The notes below the pieces were generated by a model. That model was not told the DNA's origin. It did not search any database and saw only the letters and a list, made by a program, of their open reading frames with translations. Of a stretch of DNA of 64,000 bases, positions 16,226 through 24,932 are shown piece after piece. Location: positions 10,766 to 74,765 of the forward strand of contig CAOLNK010000005.1 of the NCBI GenBank assembly GCA_948477625.1, in the 5' to 3' direction. The translations under genes were made by a program, and so were the position numbers. This stretch comes from an uncultured Candidatus Saccharibacteria bacterium. GTDB lineage: Bacteria > Patescibacteriota > Saccharimonadia > Saccharimonadales > Saccharimonadaceae. The number at the start of each line of letters is the position of its first letter. Within the stretch, counting starts at the first letter, position 1.

Positions 16226-17307
16226 AGAGTGAATCCTTTCTCAGGGTTAAACAGTTCAGCGAAATGGTAGCTTTCGAGCCAGCTCTGAAGGGTTTTAAGC
16301 TCGGCAGGGTTAATCTTGGCTTCGGGGAGCGGAATCTGATGTGCCAAAAAGTTACCGGCGACTTTATGACCATCAACCTCTTTGGGACCAGTGGCACCTT
16401 TTTCGGTGCGGAGCACGAGGAAAGGATGTTCGTATTTGGCAGATTGCTCGAGGGCAGCCTGGAAGACTTCGGGGCTATCACCCTTGATAGCAATTGGCGT
16501 ATAGCCAAAGCCACGGATGAGCTCGTGCAATTCGCGCTCAGACTTGCGAGCATAAAGTGTGGGTGCAGAAATCTTATAACCATTGAGGTGCAAAATTGGG
16601 ATTACCTGACCGTGAGCACGATGGTTGCCGACCAACTTTACCAAATTGAGTGAGGATAATGCGGTAGCGGTTTCTAATTCCCCGTCACCTAACATTACGG
16701 CGACGGTGCGCTCGGGGTGACCCAAAACATAACCATAAGCTGCGCCTAGGGCATAGCCCAGTTCCCCACCTTCACAAATGACGCCAGGAGTGAACGGGCT
16801 AGCATGGGAAGGGAATCCTTCGGGCCAAGAAAAATTGCGACAAAGATATTTGATACCTTCGACATCACGCGTAGCCTTAGGGTCGACTTTTTCTAAATCA
16901 CCATCAATAAACAGGTTAGCTTGCAAAGCCGGAAAACCATGGCCAGGGCCAAGCACAAAGGAAAAATTTGGGTCAACCACGCTAGTGTCAATGTCTTGCT
17001 CTTTATCCTCGACTAACTTGGCACCAACGGCAAAAGGATTGATGGGCTGCGTAGTCTTGGTGGGCTTGGTAATTGGACGATTAACTTGCTCATCTTTACT
17101 AAAATAGGCGCGCAAGTTAGCATAAGCAACGTTAATACCGTGGCAAGTGCCCCAGTGCCCAAGCAGGCGCGGCTTGATATCATCTGGTGTGAGCGGTTCA
17201 TTTAAAAGAAAATCGCTCTGCAAAAATAACTGTGCTACTACAAGATAATCGCAAGCACGGACGCGACGGCCGATGCGAGCAAGCACTTTCCCATCATGAC
17301 TCTTCAT
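16222..17307 (-). CDS. Phosphoketolase, N-terminal part (thiamine diphosphate domain)
   Basis: 361 residues with GHWGTCHG, GPGHGFPALQAN, CEGGELGYALGAAYG, the ThDP-binding GDGELETA and HLNGYKISAPT, all characteristic of phosphoketolase. The enzyme splits xylulose-5-P (or fructose-6-P) with phosphate into acetyl-P and an aldose phosphate; acetate kinase at 60183-61361 can turn acetyl-P into ATP. The frame ends cleanly at a stop overlapping the next gene (ATGA), which argues for a true split rather than a degraded frameshift. TACAAT at 17315-17320 lies seven bases before the ATG (leaderless). Confidence 0.9.
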   Translation of the reverse strand: MKSHDGKVLARIGRRVRACDYLVVAQLFLQSDFLLNEPLTPDDIKPRLLGHWGTCHGINVAYANLRAYFSKDEQVNRPITKPTKTTQPINPFAVGAKLVEDKEQDIDTSVVDPNFSFVLGPGHGFPALQANLFIDGDLEKVDPKATRDVEGIKYLCRNFSWPEGFPSHASPFTPGVICEGGELGYALGAAYGYVLGHPERTVAVMLGDGELETATALSSLNLVKLVGNHRAHGQVIPILHLNGYKISAPTLYARKSERELHELIRGFGYTPIAIKGDSPEVFQAALEQSAKYEHPFLVLRTEKGATGPKEVDGHKVAGNFLAHQIPLPEAKINPAELKTLQSWLESYHFAELFNPEKGFTL

Positions 17308-17358
17308 ATATATTATTGTAGCACTGTTTAGCGCTAGCGCAAAGAGTTCACAAGAAAA

Positions 17359-17877
17359 TTATTGATGTTTGACTTTGACCATAGCGGCACGAATCACGGC
17401 GCCGTCGTACATATAGCCGGGGCGGAGAGTTTCGGCAATGACTTCGGTATCACCTTCATCATCTTCGACCGAGATTGCTTCGTGCAAATCTGGGTTGAAC
17501 TCAACGCCAGGAGTAGATTCAATTTGTGTGAGACCAAGGCCTTGCAGAGTCTTGTCTAGGCTCTTGCGCAAGGGAGAGAGTTGCTCGGAATAAGCGTCAA
17601 TGGCGCGCGAAAAATCGTCTACCAGTGGCAGAAACTTGGTAACAGTGGCATACTTGGCGGCGGCCATGGCCTGAGATTTTTGCACTTCCACTTGCTTGCG
17701 GAAATTCTCAAAATCGGCGCGGGTGCGCTGGAGATCATTTGTTAGCTCGGCTAGGGCAGCTTCGGTGGCGTTGGGGGCAGTGGACTCAGCAACTGGGATT
17801 TCTCCGACAACGTTTTCCTGAGCGACAACTGGCTCTTCGGGATTGGCGTCTTGAACTTCGACTTTGGCTTTTTTCAT
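17359..17877 (-). CDS. grpE: Nucleotide exchange factor GrpE
   Basis: 172 residues. An acidic, disordered N-terminus (about 1-45), a long coiled-coil helix (LTNDLQRTRADFENFRKQVE) and a C-terminal beta domain ending with GYMYDGAVIRAAMVKVKH are typical of GrpE, the DnaK nucleotide exchange factor. An AAGGAGG lies before the ATG. It is second in the hrcA-grpE operon, 15 bp after hrcA. dnaK is not in the window. Confidence 0.95.
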   Translation of the reverse strand: MKKAKVEVQDANPEEPVVAQENVVGEIPVAESTAPNATEAALAELTNDLQRTRADFENFRKQVEVQKSQAMAAAKYATVTKFLPLVDDFSRAIDAYSEQLSPLRKSLDKTLQGLGLTQIESTPGVEFNPDLHEAISVEDDEGDTEVIAETLRPGYMYDGAVIRAAMVKVKHQ

Positions 17878-17892
17878 CTTTTTCCTCCTTGG

Positions 17893-18645
17893 TTATTTTA
17901 GGGCTAATGCGGTTTCGAGCATGCCGCCGGCTTGGCGCACAAGTGACATGACTTTGGCGTAGTTTTGGCGAGTAGGACCAAGAACGCCGATATAACTGCG
18001 GTCAGAATAAGGCGAGCGGAAACGGCTAATAATCAAGGAGACTTGGGAAGTCTTGCCAATGGGGTTTTCTTGACCGATGAAAATATTAAGCGGCTGGCCG
18101 GGAGCAGCTTCACGAAGCCAAGGTTCAAGATTATCCAGCAACTTAGCCACGGCCTGCACGCGCTGGTTGTCTAAGAACTCGGGCTGAGTGAAGAGTCGAG
18201 CAATACCAGACATGTATAATTGATCGCCAATAGTGGCGAGGCCAAGGTTACCAGTGAGCTCAACCAGCGAATCAACGGCGCCACGAATGGCATAATCAGC
18301 ACGCTCTTGCGAACTAATACGCACCTCGAGTACGCGATTGCTACGTTCCAGAGGTTTGTCGTCACGTGCTCCGAACATCTGCTCAACATTAGATACATGC
18401 TCGGGCTGTTCAGCTAGAGTGTTAACATAGTAGCGATAGCCAGCATCAGTTGGCACGCGACCAGCAGAGGTGTGGGGCTGAGCAATCAAACCGTATTCCT
18501 CCAGGCGAGCCATTTCTGCCCGGATAGTCGCGGAAGAAACATTAAAAAGCTTAGCCAAGGTGATACTACCAACTGGAGTGGCAACTTCGGCATATTCTTC
18601 AATGATAGCGAAGAGGATTTCCTCTTGGCGTTTGCTGAGATTCAT
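17893..18645 (-). CDS. hrcA: Heat-shock repressor HrcA
   Basis: 250 residues: an N-terminal winged helix ([20 protein letters not shown] with the [16 protein letters not shown] recognition region) and a GAF-like C-terminal domain. HrcA represses chaperone genes by binding CIRCE. The -10 TATAAT (18652-18657) is six bases before the ATG, predicting a leaderless mRNA. A CIRCE-like operator (18663-18689) covers the -35, so the operon is autoregulated. An in-frame extension to 18669 would run through the promoter and is not used. Confidence 0.95.
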   Translation of the reverse strand: MNLSKRQEEILFAIIEEYAEVATPVGSITLAKLFNVSSATIRAEMARLEEYGLIAQPHTSAGRVPTDAGYRYYVNTLAEQPEHVSNVEQMFGARDDKPLERSNRVLEVRISSQERADYAIRGAVDSLVELTGNLGLATIGDQLYMSGIARLFTQPEFLDNQRVQAVAKLLDNLEPWLREAAPGQPLNIFIGQENPIGKTSQVSLIISRFRSPYSDRSYIGVLGPTRQNYAKVMSLVRQAGGMLETALALK

Positions 18646-18651
18646 AAGTAT

Positions 18652-18680
18652 ATTATATATGATTAGCACTCATTTGGCAA
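18652..18680 (-). promoter_or_regulatory. Promoter of hrcA-grpE
   Basis: Minus-strand TTGCCA (18675-18680), 17 bp, TATAAT (18652-18657), directly overlapped by the CIRCE-like element. Confidence 0.85.
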
Positions 18681-18689
18681 GACTGCTAT
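18663..18689. promoter_or_regulatory. CIRCE operator (HrcA-binding site)
   Basis: TTAGCACTC-N9-GACTGCTAT. The left arm is a perfect match to TTAGCACTC and the right arm differs from GAGTGCTAA at two positions. Spacer length (9) and placement over the -35 of hrcA fit the established HrcA/CIRCE system. A second, related site precedes dnaJ. Confidence 0.9.
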
Positions 18690-18698
18690 TTTGTGCTT

Positions 18699-18762
18699 TT
18701 ATCCACTGGTTTTACACAGCAATTCTAGTATTTTTCCACAGGTTATACACAAGTTTTCCACA
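18699..18762 (+). repeat. Phased array of DnaA-box-like repeats (intergenic)
   Basis: Five direct repeats start at 18699 (TTATCCACT), 18710 (TTTTACACA), 18732 (TTTTCCACA), 18743 (TTATACACA) and 18754 (TTTTCCACA). Four match the DnaA-box consensus TTWTNCACA exactly. Starts are spaced 11, 22, 11 and 11 bp, one helical turn each. The array fills the gap between the hrcA operator and the promoter of the 18807-19445 gene. It could be a replication origin, a DnaA-titration site or a DnaA-regulated promoter region. Confidence 0.8.
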
Positions 18763-18806
18763 GAGTAATTTGTAATTCCCTATCTAGTATGTGGTATAAT
18801 GCGTTT

Positions 18807-19445
18807 ATGGAAGAGCAGCTACAAACAATTAAGAAATGGCTCGGTACGGGCAGTATCAATATCTTTGGCTTGCCGATGAGTGGCAAGGACACTGTTGGCG
18901 TAAGGTTGGCAGAAGCATTGAATGGCAAATTCTTGTCCTCAGGCTTGATTGTGCGAGCGCTAGAAAAATCAACTAATCAAGATATCACCGGTAATGGTAA
19001 ATTGATGCCACAAAACCTGTTTTATGATTGGGTGTTACCATATTTTGAGAAGAAAGAACTTTGGGAATATCCACTGATTTTGTCTTCGATTGGGCGGTGG
19101 AATGGCGAAGAAGACCAAGTGATGAGTGTGGCAAGGTCAAGCGGGCATCCGATTAAAGCCGTGGTGATGTTGCAACTTTCGGAACAAGACGCAATTGAAC
19201 GCTGGGAGGCGGCAAAACTCCTGAATGACCGTGGCTTGCGAGCAGACGATGCAAATCCAGAAATATTCCAAACCCGAATCAATGAATTCCGCGAAAAGAC
19301 CGTTCCCGTGTTGCGGCATTACCAAGAGTTAGGGCTTCTTGTGCCGGTGAAGGCTGATGCCCCGCGCGACCAAGTCTTTGCGAATGTGATAGAGGCGTTG
19401 GCGAGCTTTGCGAGCCGCGCGGGCAATTTCGCGACGGAATTGTAG
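18807..19445 (+). CDS. Adenylate-kinase-family nucleoside monophosphate kinase
   Basis: 212 residues with a P-loop (FGLPMSGKDT), the FLSSGLIVRA segment after it that resembles the NMP-binding helix, and a lid region with R-rich helices (DRGLRADDANPEIFQTRI). It probably phosphorylates a nucleoside monophosphate; the exact substrate is not clear. TATAAT at 18795-18800 ends six bases before this ATG (leaderless). The last 117 bp overlap the 3-prime end of the convergent lamin-tail gene. Confidence 0.8.
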   Translation: MEEQLQTIKKWLGTGSINIFGLPMSGKDTVGVRLAEALNGKFLSSGLIVRALEKSTNQDITGNGKLMPQNLFYDWVLPYFEKKELWEYPLILSSIGRWNGEEDQVMSVARSSGHPIKAVVMLQLSEQDAIERWEAAKLLNDRGLRADDANPEIFQTRINEFREKTVPVLRHYQELGLLVPVKADAPRDQVFANVIEALASFASRAGNFATEL

Positions 19446-20945
19446 AACTATATAAACTACACCGATTGAGACCAGCAGAAATACAATACTAAAAGCAACA
19501 AAGGTGGTTTTGCTGGAATAGGTGGTGGGGACGAGGGCATAACCGGCACCGTCGTTTTCGGCTTTGATTTTGCGACAACGGTTAGTTTCAGGATTGCGTT
19601 CGTAACCTTCGGCGCAAGGTTTAGGCTCGCTAGCACCAGATTCGATATTTTTGCAACGCCCAGTGAGGGGGTTGCGGTATTTCCCTTCTGGGCATTCGCC
19701 GGTTGTCCTGGAAGCCGTTGTGACTTTGATGCAGTTACCAGTGGCGGGATTGATAACTTTACCAGCAGGACAGGTGCGAAACTCTTGATAGGCATTAGTT
19801 TTGCCCGGAGTTTGAGCGTAAGTAAAATCCCAAGATTCAGAACCGTCAACGTCAATAAACTTGGCGTAAGCGACGGATTTCTTTTGACCATGAGGATATA
19901 CCAGAATATCTAATACGGCTTCATCAGTATCAAGCAGTTCGATTTCATTGGAAGAACTTGGATTCTTGGTAAGCGAAAAACTAGGAATAAGCTTGCCAGG
20001 ATAGACCACAAAATAACTATCAGCAGAAATTGTGCCGATGAGTGGATAAACTTTTTTCTTATAACTTAATGTACAACCTTCTAGACTGATACTTTGGTCA
20101 GTAGCGTTGTAGAGCTCAATGTATTGCTCAGAGGCATCTTCAGTATAGTATGATAGAACTTCGGTAAACTCAAGGCCGCGACAAGTTGAAGTAGGTTGCG
20201 TTTCGGAAGAGTCGTCAAAATCAGTGCCCGGAGTAGTGTCTGACGGGATTTCTTCTGGGTCAGGCGGAACTAGTAAGGTGGGAGAATCTGGATTGTAGTG
20301 TGGTTGATAATCAGAGTAATCATGAGTGAAGTCCCCCGAGGCGTTGCGCACTAATGTAGAGGGCTTTTTACCATTAAACACCGTAACACAGCCTTCGTCT
20401 TTGGACCAGCAAACTTGGTCCACGACTTCGTCATGATACAGAACTTCGAGCCGCGCGTTAGACATGGCAAGGGTGGTAGTATAGACTGCCTCGGCTTCGG
20501 AGCTATTAGCCGTGCGTGCCAAACGTAAGAGGAGAAACTCGCCGACCATGGAACTCCCCTCAGAAAAGTCAAGTAGGGTAGTCTGCTTGCCGCTAGAATT
20601 AACATAGCGGAGCGAATAGCCGGCGAGCGAAAGTGAAGCGTCGGTAGTGTTTTGGAGTTCGATGAATTCGCCGACGTCGCGAGTTCCATCCACGGTGTAG
20701 CCTGGGTTGATAGCTCTAATGATAAGCGCACTGGAAAGTTTAGGTAGTTCGATAAGCTCAGATTTAGAATCGGAAATGATTTCGTTTGTGCTAATTTGTG
20801 GCTCTGATGTTTCCGGAACAATTTCTGAATTAGCAGAAGCAATAATCGGAGGAATAATATTTATGGTATTTTGAGTGCTCAGACTGATTAGTAGCAAAAA
20901 ACCGAGCAAAGTTTTTATGCTTAAATAGGGTGTTATTTTCTTCAT
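19329..20945 (-). CDS. Lamin-tail-domain surface protein with C-terminal membrane anchor
   Basis: 538 residues. A hydrophobic signal-like N-terminus (about 8-30) is followed by two lamin-tail-like beta domains (EFIELQNTTDASLSLAGYSL and EQYIELYNATDQSISLEGC). Three tandem Cys repeats follow (CPAGKVINPATGNCIKV, CPEGKYRNPLTGRCKNI, CAEGYERNPETNRCRKI), then one membrane helix and a basic cytoplasmic tail. An extracellular, membrane-anchored protein is inferred. TACACT at 20952-20957 ends six bases before the ATG (leaderless). Its 3-prime end overlaps the convergent kinase gene. Confidence 0.85.
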   Translation of the reverse strand: MKKITPYLSIKTLLGFLLLISLSTQNTINIIPPIIASANSEIVPETSEPQISTNEIISDSKSELIELPKLSSALIIRAINPGYTVDGTRDVGEFIELQNTTDASLSLAGYSLRYVNSSGKQTTLLDFSEGSSMVGEFLLLRLARTANSSEAEAVYTTTLAMSNARLEVLYHDEVVDQVCWSKDEGCVTVFNGKKPSTLVRNASGDFTHDYSDYQPHYNPDSPTLLVPPDPEEIPSDTTPGTDFDDSSETQPTSTCRGLEFTEVLSYYTEDASEQYIELYNATDQSISLEGCTLSYKKKVYPLIGTISADSYFVVYPGKLIPSFSLTKNPSSSNEIELLDTDEAVLDILVYPHGQKKSVAYAKFIDVDGSESWDFTYAQTPGKTNAYQEFRTCPAGKVINPATGNCIKVTTASRTTGECPEGKYRNPLTGRCKNIESGASEPKPCAEGYERNPETNRCRKIKAENDGAGYALVPTTYSSKTTFVAFSIVFLLVSIGVVYIVLQFRREIARAARKARQRLYHIRKDLVARGISLHRHKKP

Positions 20946-21005
20946 GACGGGAGTGTAGCACAAATTTGAAAAAATTAGCAAGCATAAGTGTGATATAATT
21001 TGAGT

Positions 21006-21698
21006 ATGGAGATGGTCATTCCCTATAGTGAGGTGTTTTTGGCCGCCGTGATTCATGCGACTTTGCAGCTAGAACTCGGTGCTTTGTTGTTGTTATATCA
21101 TGCTAGTATTGGCAAACATGTGCGCAAAAAAACCAAGCATTTGGTAAGTAGTTATATTTCTGGAATTGGAACTTTGATTTTGCTGGGATTGGCGGCGGTA
21201 GCGTTTGTCTTTGACCGTTATTTTGGCAAGGCATTGTATGCCGAAGAGTTGATGATTATCGTGGGAATGCTAGTAGCGCTTGCAGCTGCATCGTGGATGT
21301 TTTATTATCGTCGTGGGCGGAGCACGGAATTATGGCTGCCCCGTAGTGTGGCGAGATTTATCGACAAGCGAGCAAAACTAACCAATAGTAATACCGAAGC
21401 ATTTTCTCTAGGATTACTCACGAGTCTAGCAGAAATGCCATTTACTTTGATTTTACTAGTGGTGGCTGCCAATAGTATTTTAGATTTGCCATATTTACAT
21501 CAGTTGCTTGCTGTAACAGGATATACGATTATCGCAATCTTGCCGTCAGTGATTTTGCGTTTGGCAATCCGCAAAGGGCAGACGGTAGTAGATATTCAAC
21601 GGTGGCGAGTGAAGCACAAAACCTTCTTCCGCGTGTTGACTGGTGTTGGATTCTTAGTACTGGCGTTCTTTATCTTTTCATTTGAGGTACTATCGTGA
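21006..21698 (+). CDS. Polytopic membrane protein of unknown family
   Basis: 230 residues with about six hydrophobic helices; an acidic residue occurs in the first helix (IPYSEVFLAAVIHATLQLEL). I do not recognise the family. TATAAT at 20994-20999 ends six bases before the ATG (leaderless). The TGA overlaps the ATG of the next gene (TGATG), so the two are coupled. Confidence 0.75.
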   Translation: MEMVIPYSEVFLAAVIHATLQLELGALLLLYHASIGKHVRKKTKHLVSSYISGIGTLILLGLAAVAFVFDRYFGKALYAEELMIIVGMLVALAAASWMFYYRRGRSTELWLPRSVARFIDKRAKLTNSNTEAFSLGLLTSLAEMPFTLILLVVAANSILDLPYLHQLLAVTGYTIIAILPSVILRLAIRKGQTVVDIQRWRVKHKTFFRVLTGVGFLVLAFFIFSFEVLS

Positions 21699-21982
21699 TG
21701 CAAAAGCAAAATATAATTAAGCGCAAGCCCAAAAAACCTGCAACTTTTACTTTTGATGAAGAAAAGTTGAAAGTGGAAATTTTAGCAGAAGCGAAAAAGT
21801 TACACATCGCCGAAAGCACAGCCGAAATGATGGCTGGAAAAGTTGTAGCAAATGTGTCTAAGTGGGCTAAGAAGCGAGCGGTAGTGACTTTGGATGATAT
21901 TAATCGGCGAGTGGCAACGGAAATGACAAAGTATAGTGCAGATTTGTCTTATGTTTATCAAAATCGTGGTAAAATAATATAA
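21698..21982 (+). CDS. Small ATP-cone-like protein
   Basis: 94 residues. After a basic N-terminus, FTFDEEKLKVEILAEAKKLH followed by the DDINRRVATEM helix and SYVYQNRGKI resembles the ATP-cone nucleotide-sensing domain found in NrdR and ribonucleotide reductases. No partner domain is present. It is coupled to the membrane-protein gene upstream (TGATG). The match is by eye, so the assignment is tentative. Confidence 0.6.
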   Translation: MQKQNIIKRKPKKPATFTFDEEKLKVEILAEAKKLHIAESTAEMMAGKVVANVSKWAKKRAVVTLDDINRRVATEMTKYSADLSYVYQNRGKII

Positions 21983-22001
21983 ATATGGTGGGCAAGAACT
22001 A

Positions 22002-23366
22002 ATGGCAAGATGCGATTATCAGTACCTAGTGGTCGGTAGCGGTGCGGCTGGCAGTGCAGCGGCCTTGATGGCTGCTGGTATGGGTTTTCGTACGGCGATT
22101 GTAGAAGCAGACCGCTGGGGGGGTACTACTTTGAACTATCGTGATATCCCCTACGGCGCGGCGCTAGGCTTTGGCCAACTGTATGCTGAGGCTGTGGCGG
22201 GTTCGCGCTTCGGTATGTCGAGCACGACTTTGCGTTATAACTATCCGACGGTTTTGAATTGGCAAGCCGCAGCAGTACGACGCGCGGGCGGTGGGAGCCG
22301 CAAGGTGTTTGAAAACGCAGGGATTGATTGTTATCATGGTTTTGCACAGTTTATCAGTTCACACGAAATTGCAGTAGGCAAACAGCAAATCAGTAGCGAG
22401 AAATTTTTGATTGCTACTGGTACAAATATTGCGATAAACGGGATTTCTGGAATTGACACAGTGAATTGTTGGTCACCAGACACAGCCCTAAGAATGGCAA
22501 AACTGCCGAAAGTAATTGGTGTGATCGGTGGTGGTTCAACTGGATGTGAGCTGGCAGAGTATTTCTCTTCTTTGGGCGTAAGCGTGGTCTTAGCGGAAGC
22601 ACAAGACCGTTTATTGCCACGTGAGGACCCCGAAGTAAGCGAGGTAATGGAAAAGCATTTGAAAGACCGTTTTGGCGTGAAGATCTTATTAAGCTCACGT
22701 GTGATTGCGTTACAGCAGGATTCTGGCGGGCAACAGATAATCTTTATTCGTGGTGGTCAGGAAAAATCAGTGCGCGTGCAGGCTATTGTACTAGCTACGA
22801 CCCCGGAGCCAACCACGGATATTGGATTAGAAAATGCTGGCGTGAAGTTTTCTTATCACGGGATTGATGTAAACCAGAACCTGCGAACTTCGAATGGTCA
22901 TATTTGGGCGGCCGGAGATATAATTGGTGGCGAAAGTTCGACGGAAAAAGCAACTTATGAAGGCAAGTTGGCGACTTTGAACGCGCTAAAGGGCACGGGC
23001 AATGTGGTGAATTATACTGGCTTTGTGCGGATGACAAATACTTTGCCACGGGTGGCAAAAGTAGGATTGAATGAAATTGAGTGCGCGCAAATTAAGCAGA
23101 AGCATAAGTCAGCCATTGTGCCGTTGGATGCGATTAGCGCGGCAAATATGAATGATTTTCGGGCGGGTTTTGTAAAGTTATTGATAAACTCGAGAATGCA
23201 AGTAATTGGTGCGACGGTGGTATCGCCTGAAGCGGATTTGGTAATTCAGGAGATTGTGCTTGCGATTCGAAGTGGCTTGAAAGTGGAAGAACTAGCAGGT
23301 ACGCCACATGTGGCTACAGGATGGGCTGAAGCCGTGCGCATGGCGGCACGAGAATTAGCACAATAA
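22002..23366 (+). CDS. FAD-dependent pyridine nucleotide-disulfide oxidoreductase-like protein lacking redox cysteines
   Basis: 454 residues with the lipoamide dehydrogenase/mercuric reductase architecture: an N-terminal FAD-binding GSGAAGSAAA, a central NAD(P) motif GVIGGGSTGCELAEYF, a second FAD motif ending in IWAAGD, and a C-terminal dimer domain. The usual CxxxxC redox motif in GGTCLNxGCxP is replaced by GGTTLNYRDIP, so neither cysteine is present. A thiol-disulfide reaction is therefore unlikely; an NAD(P)H oxidase or other two-electron role is possible. A five-codon frame (21986, MVGKN) ends in TAATG at this start, suggesting coupling. Confidence 0.85.
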   Translation: MARCDYQYLVVGSGAAGSAAALMAAGMGFRTAIVEADRWGGTTLNYRDIPYGAALGFGQLYAEAVAGSRFGMSSTTLRYNYPTVLNWQAAAVRRAGGGSRKVFENAGIDCYHGFAQFISSHEIAVGKQQISSEKFLIATGTNIAINGISGIDTVNCWSPDTALRMAKLPKVIGVIGGGSTGCELAEYFSSLGVSVVLAEAQDRLLPREDPEVSEVMEKHLKDRFGVKILLSSRVIALQQDSGGQQIIFIRGGQEKSVRVQAIVLATTPEPTTDIGLENAGVKFSYHGIDVNQNLRTSNGHIWAAGDIIGGESSTEKATYEGKLATLNALKGTGNVVNYTGFVRMTNTLPRVAKVGLNEIECAQIKQKHKSAIVPLDAISAANMNDFRAGFVKLLINSRMQVIGATVVSPEADLVIQEIVLAIRSGLKVEELAGTPHVATGWAEAVRMAARELAQ

Positions 23367-23368
23367 AT

Positions 23369-24313
23369 TTAAAACTCTTGCACGATAGTGCCGGAGCGGC
23401 GTTTGAGGGCAAGTTCGAGGTTGTCGGGATTAGTGATGACGCCGAAGCGTTTCTTGCCCGCAAACGCCGCGATGGCTTGAATCTTGGGCAGCATCGACCC
23501 AACTCCAAAATGCCCAGCTTTGATATGTTCAATTACCTCGCGTGGGGTAATCATACCAAGGGCGATTTGGTCGGGCTGCCCAAAGTTTAGGTAGGCATTT
23601 GGCACTGCTGTAACTGAAACAAAAATATCAGCCTTCACCAGCTCGGCGAGTTTTGCGGCGGCGAGATCTTTGTCTATCACCGCATCTACTCCCTTCAAAA
23701 CTTTAAGGACTTTGGTGCGAACTACTGGGATACCGCCGCCGCCGACGGCAATCACAATCGTGCCGTTCTGAACCAGCGACATGATTTCTTTGCGTTCCAC
23801 AATATCAATTGGCTTAGGTGACGGCACGACGCGGCGATAACCGCGGCCGGCGTCTTCACGCATTTCCCAACCACGCAATTTTGCTAAATGCATGGCTTCT
23901 TTAGCATCATAAAACTCACCAATTGGCTTGGTGGGATGACGGAACGCGGGATCATTCCGGTCTACTACCACTTGTGTCACCACACTAATTACCTTCTTGC
24001 GCTGCTTGTTACGCGCAAAGGCATTATCAATTGCTTGTGAAAGCCAATAACCAATTTGCCCTTGACTCATTGCAACAGCAGTCTCCAAAGGCATAGCTGG
24101 TGCTGCCGCCGTACCCGCGTTTTCTTCATGCACGAGGATGTTCCCCACCTGCGGACCATTACCATGTGCAATAATAATTTCGTACTTTTCGGATAACTTA
24201 ACGATTACTTCGCCAATCTGGCTAGCCACGGCTTTTTGAGCTTCAGCTGTAACTTCCCCATTTTGTTGCAAGGCGTTACCGCCCAGCGCAATTACCACCC
24301 TAGTTTTACTCAT
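23369..24313 (-). CDS. arcC: Carbamate kinase
   Basis: 314 residues, normal length. IALGGNALQQ at the N-terminus, HGNGPQVG, and the VIAVGGGGIPV and VIDKDLAAAKLA segments are hallmarks of carbamate kinase, which makes ATP from carbamoyl phosphate in arginine or agmatine breakdown. arcA and arcB are not in the window. Its ATG overlaps the stop of the pilin-like gene (ATGA), an unusual operon partner. Confidence 0.95.
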   Translation of the reverse strand: MSKTRVVIALGGNALQQNGEVTAEAQKAVASQIGEVIVKLSEKYEIIIAHGNGPQVGNILVHEENAGTAAAPAMPLETAVAMSQGQIGYWLSQAIDNAFARNKQRKKVISVVTQVVVDRNDPAFRHPTKPIGEFYDAKEAMHLAKLRGWEMREDAGRGYRRVVPSPKPIDIVERKEIMSLVQNGTIVIAVGGGGIPVVRTKVLKVLKGVDAVIDKDLAAAKLAELVKADIFVSVTAVPNAYLNFGQPDQIALGMITPREVIEHIKAGHFGVGSMLPKIQAIAAFAGKKRFGVITNPDNLELALKRRSGTIVQEF

Positions 24314-24702
24314 TTTTTACCTTTTTTAATGTAGGTATCTTCCTTTTCTAATGTGGCACGCAAAGTGTATTCGCGACAGTGGTTTTCTGAGTTGCAGTTG
24401 GCAACTTCGTAGGTATAAGAACTCCCTTCGATACCTAAGTTAGTTCCGAGCGGATCAGTAAAGAACTCAGGGTCAATCACAGGCAAAACTTCTTCGTTAA
24501 TCTCGGCCGGGTAATAACCATACTTAGGATAATAGTACTCTTCCAAAGCATAATACATAGCGTTGATGGCAGTTTTGCGCTCATCATCGCGATTCATCGC
24601 CTCGACATTGGCTTTTTGAATGAAGAAAATCACAAGTAGTAATGTGGCGAATGCGCCCACCACCATAAGTTCAAGGACTGTAAAGCCTTTTTTGTCTTTC
24701 AT
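24310..24702 (-). CDS. Type IV pilin-like / pseudopilin protein
   Basis: 130 residues from the ATG at 24702. KDKKGFTVLELMV followed by a roughly 20-residue hydrophobic stretch is a class III prepilin signal: cleavage after Gly by a prepilin peptidase, with the conserved Glu at +5. Two Cys near residues 99 and 105 could form a disulfide. TATAAT at 24709-24714 ends six bases before the ATG (leaderless); a longer in-frame reading to 24759 contains the promoter and is rejected. Confidence 0.88.
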   Translation of the reverse strand: MKDKKGFTVLELMVVGAFATLLLVIFFIQKANVEAMNRDDERKTAINAMYYALEEYYYPKYGYYPAEINEEVLPVIDPEFFTDPLGTNLGIEGSSYTYEVANCNSENHCREYTLRATLEKEDTYIKKGKK

Positions 24703-24771
24703 GTGCTTATTATAGCATGAAATGCTATAATTGTGGATATGAGAAAAGCACTTGCCCAAACAAATGTATGA

Positions 24772-24930
24772 TATAATAAGGTTGTACTATCTTTATAAAA
24801 CACAATCAGCATTTTTTGTATCAAACTAGATGTTAAACCAAAAACTGGGCATCGTGTAGGACCCGATTACGGTTTAGCTTTCTAGCTTGATTGTGAATAA
24901 GGATAGTACACCCTCGCGGTGCCCTTTTTG
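24772..24930 (+). ncRNA. Structured RNA with nested stems and a possible 10-bp pseudoknot
   Basis: A TATAAT (24772-24777) is followed at the predicted start by a rod of nested stems: 24784-24791 with 24902-24909, 24801-24808 with 24888-24895, 24826-24829 with 24882-24885, and 24834-24839 with 24871-24876. GGGCATCGTG (24847-24856) in the apical part is complementary over 10 bp to CGCGGTGCCC (24915-24924), which is followed by TTTTT. This could be a small RNA with a pseudoknot, or a riboswitch with alternative terminator pairing for the gene at 25083. It matches none of tmRNA, RNase P or SRP RNA. Confidence 0.6.
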
Positions 24931-24932
24931 TT

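Noticed and set aside
24784..24930. tmRNA, RNase P RNA or SRP RNA
   Set aside because: None of the conserved sequence elements of these RNAs (tag reading frame, P4 consensus, GGAA/GNAR tetraloop domain) is present.
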